From Rhodamnia argentea (taxonomy: Eukaryota; Streptophyta; Magnoliopsida; Myrtales; Myrtaceae): DNA of 64,000 nt. The notes beneath the pieces are model-generated. The model worked only from the letters and a program-made list of their open reading frames with translations. It was not told where the DNA came from and searched no databases. Of the stretch, positions 58,378 through 64,000 are shown one piece after another. Numbering within the stretch: position 1 is the stretch's first letter; each line of letters begins with the position of its first letter. Location: assembly GCF_020921035.1 (NCBI RefSeq), contig NC_063156.1, positions 10,490,501-10,554,500 on the forward strand. Direction: 5' to 3'. The translations under genes and the position numbers were made by a program.

Positions 58378-59505
58378 ATGGTGTTCAATCTCCGAACCTT
58401 CAGTTTTGCCGAGTCCGTTGAAGACGATCCAACTCCTCCTAAAACCTTCTCTCTAAAGGAGCTCCGAGTCGCGACACACAACTTTCGCAAAGACAACATC
58501 GTGGGGGAAGGTGTATTCAACATAGTTTACCGGGGGCGCTTGGCCGATGGTTCGCTAGTGGCTGTAAAGAGAGCGCGCTTTGTCGATCAACTGAGCAACG
58601 AGCTGTTCGAAGAAGCAATGAAAGTGGGAAGCACAATTTCGAGGCACCCAAACGTGCTATGCCTGAGGGGCTTTTGCAGGACCAAGAAAGAGCTCTTGCT
58701 GGTCTATCCCTTGATGGTCAACAATAGCCTATCTTACCATCTTAGAGAGAGACCGGATCGGTTTGCCCGACCTCTCGATTGGACTACTCGCAAGCGGATA
58801 GCCTTGGGAGTAGCGAGGGGGCTTGCGCACCTTCACAATCAAGGTTACATCACGATCCTGCATCGCGACATCTGTTCATACAATATACTGCTGAACGAGC
58901 ATTTTGAGGCCGTGATAGGAGGATTTGCGCTTGCCATGATCATGCACGAGGGAAATGTAGAGGAAGGGGCTATTGAGTGGCGCACGGGTTCAGCTGATTC
59001 TGGCTCCGATTCTCCATCCTATCAACCCTATGAAGATGTTTATGTCGACACCGACCTCTGTGGCACACATGGGTTTATTGCCCCCGAGTACTTGTGCACA
59101 GGACAGTGCACACTGAAGAATGATGTCCATGCATACGGGAAAATGCTTCTCGAGCTCATCTCGGGACAGTCAATTTTGGAACTTAATAAGTTGGCGCATT
59201 TTCAAAATCTCAATCCGGCCGAATGGATTGGTAATTTTCTGAACAAGAACGAGTTGGGAAGGGTACTCGATCCCTATCTGCTGGGGAACTACGTGGAAGA
59301 AGAAACAGAGGGACTAGTCCGGTTGGCATTGTTGTGCGCACATGAGGATCCATCTGTTCGACCAAAGATGTCTGCGGTGGTTCGAATGCTCGAAAGCCAG
59401 TCTCTTCAGCGGGACCCCAGTTCAAGGAGTAGTTGGAGTCAAAGCGAGTATGACTCAACTCCGTACTACTCTTTCCCTCCTTCTCCTCAGGGGATTGCTC
59501 CATGA
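58378..59505 (+). CDS. K14, SERK-like pseudokinase (open frame)
   Basis: An intact 375-residue frame. The glycine loop is partly kept (GEGVFN at 43-48, third Gly replaced by Asn), with Lys64 in VAVK, HRD at 162-164 and Asn169; DFG reads GFA (182-184), so metal binding and normal catalysis are unlikely. The catalytic-loop Lys is Cys (HRDIC). The activation-segment insertion (about 190-217) contains GSADSGSDSPS, APEY follows at 235-238, and the tail from about 348 reads SSRSSWSQSE with a YYSFPPSP end. No signal peptide or membrane span. K14 and K9 are paralogs with a nearly identical centre. Enzyme-dead signalling partner is the most likely role (inference). Confidence 0.86.
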   Translation: MVFNLRTFSFAESVEDDPTPPKTFSLKELRVATHNFRKDNIVGEGVFNIVYRGRLADGSLVAVKRARFVDQLSNELFEEAMKVGSTISRHPNVLCLRGFCRTKKELLLVYPLMVNNSLSYHLRERPDRFARPLDWTTRKRIALGVARGLAHLHNQGYITILHRDICSYNILLNEHFEAVIGGFALAMIMHEGNVEEGAIEWRTGSADSGSDSPSYQPYEDVYVDTDLCGTHGFIAPEYLCTGQCTLKNDVHAYGKMLLELISGQSILELNKLAHFQNLNPAEWIGNFLNKNELGRVLDPYLLGNYVEEETEGLVRLALLCAHEDPSVRPKMSAVVRMLESQSLQRDPSSRSSWSQSEYDSTPYYSFPPSPQGIAP

Positions 59506-61937
59506 CTGGCATGTCGATACTACATCATCACCATTGCCTTTTACCTTCAATAACGAATCCGGCTTCTATGTTTTTATCTTCCTAAACTCTGTATGTACAA
59601 TGTTTCCACCAGTTTCATTCGAATGATCTTCCTGTAATACCGTTCTCTGATATTTGGGCACATATACCACGTCCTTCATGTAGTGACTGCTATCTTCTAC
59701 ATTTGTCATGGAATTGAAAACTAGAAACCGAGATACGGATTCAAAGTGTCTCCTTTTAATCTTTAGAATTAATCGTGAATGAATCTTCGTGTTTGTTATG
59801 GAAGTTATATTGTTTCAAACCAATCCGCAATTGGGTCGAAAAATTAAATTCTACATACAAAGCATCTTGGACCAAAAAAGTCGGCATCAGTGCAAGTAGT
59901 ACGGCATCAGCGCCAGGAACTAAAAATAGGTTTATGGCTAAATTGACATAATTACAATATATATATAACTATGGATCATTTTGGAAAAAAGAACTAAAGT
60001 AAAAGGCAAAACTTCAAATATTGGAAAAAAAAATGCGGAGACCGCTGATGTCATAATCCAAGATAAATAAATATCAACATGTTTCATCTATTCAACCATG
60101 GATAACTGAGTAGCATTCAGATGTTAATGCATGCTAAGGTTGTAGACATTTTGGGGTGGACAGTGTTTTCCCCTGTAATCTTCAGGATGCAAGGCATCAA
60201 TTAAGGTAGCATCATCTAAATATGCTTCGCTTATTAATCGAGGAAATTCCAAGCCGCTGTCAATCCCATCTCTGCCTGCATTTTCAAATCCGTGTCTCAG
60301 CTTTTCCGAGGAGGATTAGGATATGGTTGGACTAGTTGGTTTTTTGACTTTCTTTGCTACGAGGAAACTCATACGAAGCTTTCACGAAATTTCAAGAAAT
60401 ACTAGGGACGCACCTTCCTCCTCGCATTCCTGAGACCGGAGACTCTCTACTTGCCGAGCCAATTCCATGTCTGAATCAAATTGCTATTCTTTGAATTTGA
60501 TATGTAGTCTTCTTGTCCTCCAGGAATTTTAATCATTTAAACAAAAACGAAAGAAAGAAGAGAAAGGGGAATTCGCATGTAGATGCTTTGGACATCCTCG
60601 CAAATCGAATCTTCTGTGTTCATATATATATGTAAGATGTTCAAGATCATTATTATCTTTTAAGTCACGAGTGACAATCGCAATATGCCAAGAAGAGTTA
60701 TGCAGGGAGTTCGCATGGAAGATGAAGTCATATCAAGTCGCAATATGCCAAGAAGAGTTATGCAAGGGAGTTTGCAAGGAATATGTACTCATATCAAGGC
60801 CGCGTTTGTTTTACGGAAAAGGTTTTTCTGGAAAATATTTTCCTTAAAATTTCTTATGTTTGGGGGGAGAAAAATGCATGGTCAAAGAAAATATTATCCG
60901 GTCAATGAAAAAAAAACTCTTCCTAAAATTGTGGAAAATGATTTCCACTTTTGAAAGGAAGGGAATCATTTTCCAATCTCTCTGTGAAGATCCTGCCCTC
61001 TCCTCCTTTCTGAGCTGCTTCTTTTCCCCCATTTTTTCACGCAAACCAGCAGAGCTGCTGCTCTGTCGAACCAAAAAACAGAGCTGCTGTTGCCTATTGC
61101 CGCCATCCCCTCCTTCATCTACCTCCTCGGCTTCTTCGGTGAGTCGGGGAGAGCTCAAGGCCTCATGAGCCGCGGCTCAGCTCTCGTGTGGCCGGGCTCC
61201 ACCTGCTGCCATGAGCGGCGATTAGCTGATGAAGAAATTTTTATAAGAAAGAAGATAAAAAAAAAAAAGAGGGAAAAATAAAAAAAAATTATTAAAAAGT
61301 AAAATAATTAAAAATACGAATTATTTGATATTCTTTTTTAGGAAAATTAATTTCTTGCCAAACGGCGAAAATCGTTTTTCAGAGCATTTTCAGATTTTCG
61401 TCAAACGATGGAAAACATGGTCATTTTTCTGGAAAATGACTTTTTGGGAAATATTTTTAAAAAATGCTGCATTTTTTTGCAAAATCCCAAGCACTTTTGT
61501 GTCTTCCAATATTTGGTCAACGCTGACTCCAGAAAGATCTAACAGAAATAAATCTCGATTTTTATTTACTTTAGTATCAACTGACTCCCTTTTTTTTTTT
61601 TTTGTTCATACTATATGATAGTAAAGATTTCTACTTCATTGTTAATGCAGTTGTTTCTTGTTTTCAGAATTTAGGAAGCTTCCAGGCAAATGAAATTGAA
61701 ACCTCTCTCGCTCTCAATTTCCACGGAGCTGCTCCTAGGATTGCTTTTTGGGAGTGAGATGGCCCCCACACTTGGACTTCGACATCAGCCCTGCAATCCA
61801 ACGACTTTCCCTACCCTTTCGTTCGTTCATTCACATCGACCAAAAGCAGTCGGGGGTGAGACGCAAAATCCCAACTTTGAGTTACAAAAAAAAGCAAAGT
61901 CTCTTGGGATATGCAGAGGGTGCTCCCTGCTTGAAAG
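59506..61937. repeat. Duplicated region between K14 and K15
   Basis: 59506-59822 matches the K9 3' flank. 59840-59968 and 59970-60640 match parts of segment A2 (55918-56048 and 57238-57880), so about 1.2 kb is missing between them. Near 60684-60780 the string 'cgcaatatgccaagaagag' occurs twice, a short direct repeat. About 60797-61160 is a MITE-like block with 'cgtttgttttacgg'. 61165-61630 matches 34300-34790. From about 61665 the leader of K15 begins. Confidence 0.5.
61665..61937 (+). promoter_or_regulatory. Leader of K15, lacking the G-box segment
   Basis: The distal flank reads 'gtttcttgttttca' and jumps straight to 'gaatttaggaagcttcc', so about 200 bases present before K14 and K9, with the G-box and CCAAT, are absent here. 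A short extra piece near 61740-61790 carries 'gagatggcccccacacttgg', a string also found before K6. From 61800 on it is nearly identical to the K14 leader. Confidence 0.55.
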
Positions 61938-63095
61938 ATGGTGTTCAATCTCCGAACCTTCAGTTTTGCTGAGTCCGTTGAAGATGATCCAACTCCTCCT
62001 AAAACCTTCTCTCTAAAGGAGCTCCGAGTCGCCACGCACAACTTTAGCCGAGACAACTTCTTTAGTGAACGTGTATTCGGCACGCTTTACTGGGGGCGCT
62101 TAGCCGATGGCTCTCTAGTGGCAGTAAAAAGAGCACGCACCATCTTCGAATGCAGTGAGGAGCAGTTCGAAACAGAAGTTCAAGTGGGGCGCTCAGTTTC
62201 AGCGCACCAGAACGTGCTGCGCCTCAGGGGCTTTTGCCGGACCAAGAAAGAGCTTTTGCTGGTCTATCCCTTGATGATCAACAAGAACCTACGATATCAT
62301 CTTCGACTTAGACCGGATCGGTCCACCCAACCTCTCGGTTGGACAACTCGCATGTGCATCGCCTTGGGAGCAGCTAGAGGTCTCGCATACCTACATAATC
62401 AAGGCAATGTCAAGATCATGCACCGCGACATTTGCACGTCAAGTATATTCCTGAATGAACGATTTGAGGCCACGATAGGGAATTTTTGGCGTGCCCTTAT
62501 CATGCACGACGGAAATGCAAAGGAAGGGACTATTCAATGGCCCGCAAGAGTCTCATCCTCATCCCAAGGAGAAGATTCAGCTGATTCCGATTCCGATTGT
62601 CCAACCTATCGTCTCTATGAAGACGTTTATGTGGACACCACCTATGCCAACGGCAGAGTCGGGTTCATTGCCCCGGAGTACCTACACACAGGAAAGTGCA
62701 CACTGAGGAATGATGTTCACGCCTTTGGGAAAGTGCTTCTTGAGCTCATCTCTGGACAGCCATCTGCAAAACTTGAAGCGCTGGCTTATGACGAAAATCT
62801 CAGTTTGGAGGAATGGATTGGTGGATTTATGAACAAGAACGAGTTGGAAAGATTGATCGATCCCAATTTGCAGGGGAACTATGTGGAAGAAGAAGCAGAG
62901 CAGCTACTCCGACTGGCATTATTGTGTGCAGATGGCGATCCATCTGTCCGACTGGAGATGTCTGAAGTGGTTCAAATGCTCGAAAGCCAATTGCTTGGGC
63001 AGGATCCTAGCAGTAGGAGCAGTTGGAGCCAAAGCGAGTGTGATTCGACTCCTTACTACTCCATCCCTCCTTCTCCGTCGGAAATGGCTTTATGA
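61938..63095 (+). CDS. K15, chimeric SERK-like pseudokinase (open frame)
   Basis: An intact 385-residue frame. Codons 1 to about 33 match K14 (MVFNLRTFSFAESVEDD), and from about codon 35 on it follows K10 (NFSRDNFFSERVFG). Lys64 and alpha-C Glu80 are present and HRD (162-164) is intact, but the glycine loop is SERVFG, the catalytic-loop Asn is Ser169 and DFG reads NFW (182-184). The activation-segment insertion is the most acidic of the open copies (SSSSQGEDSADSDSD at 206-220). The tail from about 358 reads SSRSSWSQSE and ends PSEMAL. Cytosolic by absence of signal or membrane segments. Probably a catalytically dead signalling protein (inference). Confidence 0.86.
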   Translation: MVFNLRTFSFAESVEDDPTPPKTFSLKELRVATHNFSRDNFFSERVFGTLYWGRLADGSLVAVKRARTIFECSEEQFETEVQVGRSVSAHQNVLRLRGFCRTKKELLLVYPLMINKNLRYHLRLRPDRSTQPLGWTTRMCIALGAARGLAYLHNQGNVKIMHRDICTSSIFLNERFEATIGNFWRALIMHDGNAKEGTIQWPARVSSSSQGEDSADSDSDCPTYRLYEDVYVDTTYANGRVGFIAPEYLHTGKCTLRNDVHAFGKVLLELISGQPSAKLEALAYDENLSLEEWIGGFMNKNELERLIDPNLQGNYVEEEAEQLLRLALLCADGDPSVRLEMSEVVQMLESQLLGQDPSSRSSWSQSECDSTPYYSIPPSPSEMAL

Positions 63096-64000
63096 CCGCC
63101 GGCATTCACGATGCTACATCTTGGTCAGCGTCTGTTCTTTTAACTTCAACACGGAGTTCAACTTGTGCCTTCTGCTGTTTTACCTAAGTTCCTATGTGTT
63201 CATTTCCAGTTTCGCTTATAAGATCCTTCTGTAATGTCTTCGTCGAGCAAATACTAGATACTGTTGGAGTTAATATTAGGACGTACACAAAGTTTGAACG
63301 GTGCATATCACAGCTACAGTACCCAATGGTTTTCCAAATATCTTTTGCTTTCTTGTGGGGATTGCTATGTCCTAACTTATCACGGAAGGGATAGGTAGAA
63401 ACTGACAAGAGACTAAAGGTCCGTTTGTTTCGAAAAAAATGAATAATTTAAAAAATATTTTTCTAAAAATGATTGTCTGTATTGCTTACAAAAAAAAAAT
63501 GAACGAAAAAAAAAATGAATGAAAAAAAAATATTTTCAACATTCATGAAAATATTTAGACATAAATTGTTGCCGATAATGAAAATAGTTCTTATTGACTT
63601 AATTATTTCAGACAATATAAGCAATCATTATCATTCATTTTCAACGAAAAAAAGGAGGTCCGCCAAAAGAAAAGAAATATCGAAGAAGTCACTTTTTGTC
63701 AATTGGCTAATGGCGATTGAATCTTGAACTTTGACAATCGTCTATGGTTGTTAGTTTGCAAAGAAACTGTCGATCATCTACTTCTTCTTCAATAACTCGA
63801 CGTTGAACTCTTCTAGTTGATGGGACTCGTTCAAATCCATCTTTTTCCCCGGTCTTCCCTTTGATTATTTATCCTTAATGCCGGCAGAAGACCTCTGTTG
63901 TCGCCCTTCATGAATGGAACTTTTGCGTCTAGACCCTATCCAGTCAACTAGACTTGTCGGATTATTAAGCCGCGGGTTTGTCTCGTGACTCAATTTGCTG
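63096..64000. repeat. 3' flank of K15
   Basis: Nearly identical to 39757-40690 behind K10, including the MITE-like piece near 63414 and the 'gcagaagacctctgttgtcg' module. Several short open frames are shared by both copies only because the DNA is. No gene. Confidence 0.6.

Overview
The window is plant nuclear DNA, most likely from a woody eudicot; the repeat-rich, tandemly duplicated layout would suit a Myrtaceae-type genome, but that is only a guess. Bacterial signals are absent. The gene content is one large tandem array, all on the + strand, of intronless cytoplasmic kinase-like genes derived from the kinase domain of SERK/BAK1-type leucine-rich-repeat receptor kinases (SERK1-5 family). 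I count fifteen copies or remnants, named K1 to K15 from left to right, plus one unrelated DUF247 membrane-protein gene (9358-10749) and many transposable elements.

Layout. K1 (1117-2307) is broken. Behind it lie a Copia fossil, an old unclassified repeat and a solo LTR. K2 (about 7988-8790) is decayed. DUF247 follows, then the deletion remnant K3, K4 (one frameshift), K5 (two stops), a Copia remnant, several MITEs and K6 (broken). K7 (25242-26387) is the only copy with a nearly canonical kinase core. A second solo LTR, remnant K8 and a long duplicated intergenic block lead to K9 (35193-36329, open), K10 (one stop) and K11, which is split by a 5.6-kb LINE on the - strand. Remnants K12 and K13, a 5'-truncated LINE on the + strand, and the open copies K14 (58378-59505) and K15 (61938-63095) close the window.

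Biology. Four copies (K7, K9, K14, K15) have full-length open reading frames of 375 to 385 codons. Three of them lack the Asp of the DFG motif (GFA, GFA and NFW instead), so they look like pseudokinases, while K7 keeps DFG, HRD, the VAVK lysine and the glycine loop. All copies that can be read share two unusual traits: a 20 to 40 residue Ser/Asp-rich insertion in the activation segment, and a conserved Ser/Tyr/Pro-rich C-terminal tail. Each copy has lost its catalytic motifs in its own way while the tail stays nearly constant. My working inference is a fast-evolving family of SERK-like pseudokinases, perhaps decoys or scaffolds in immune signalling, renewed by duplication, recombination (K15 is a clear chimera of K14-type and K10-type sequence) and deletion.

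The intergenic DNA is mostly duplicated copies of the same flanks, so relative element ages can be read from which units share an insertion.
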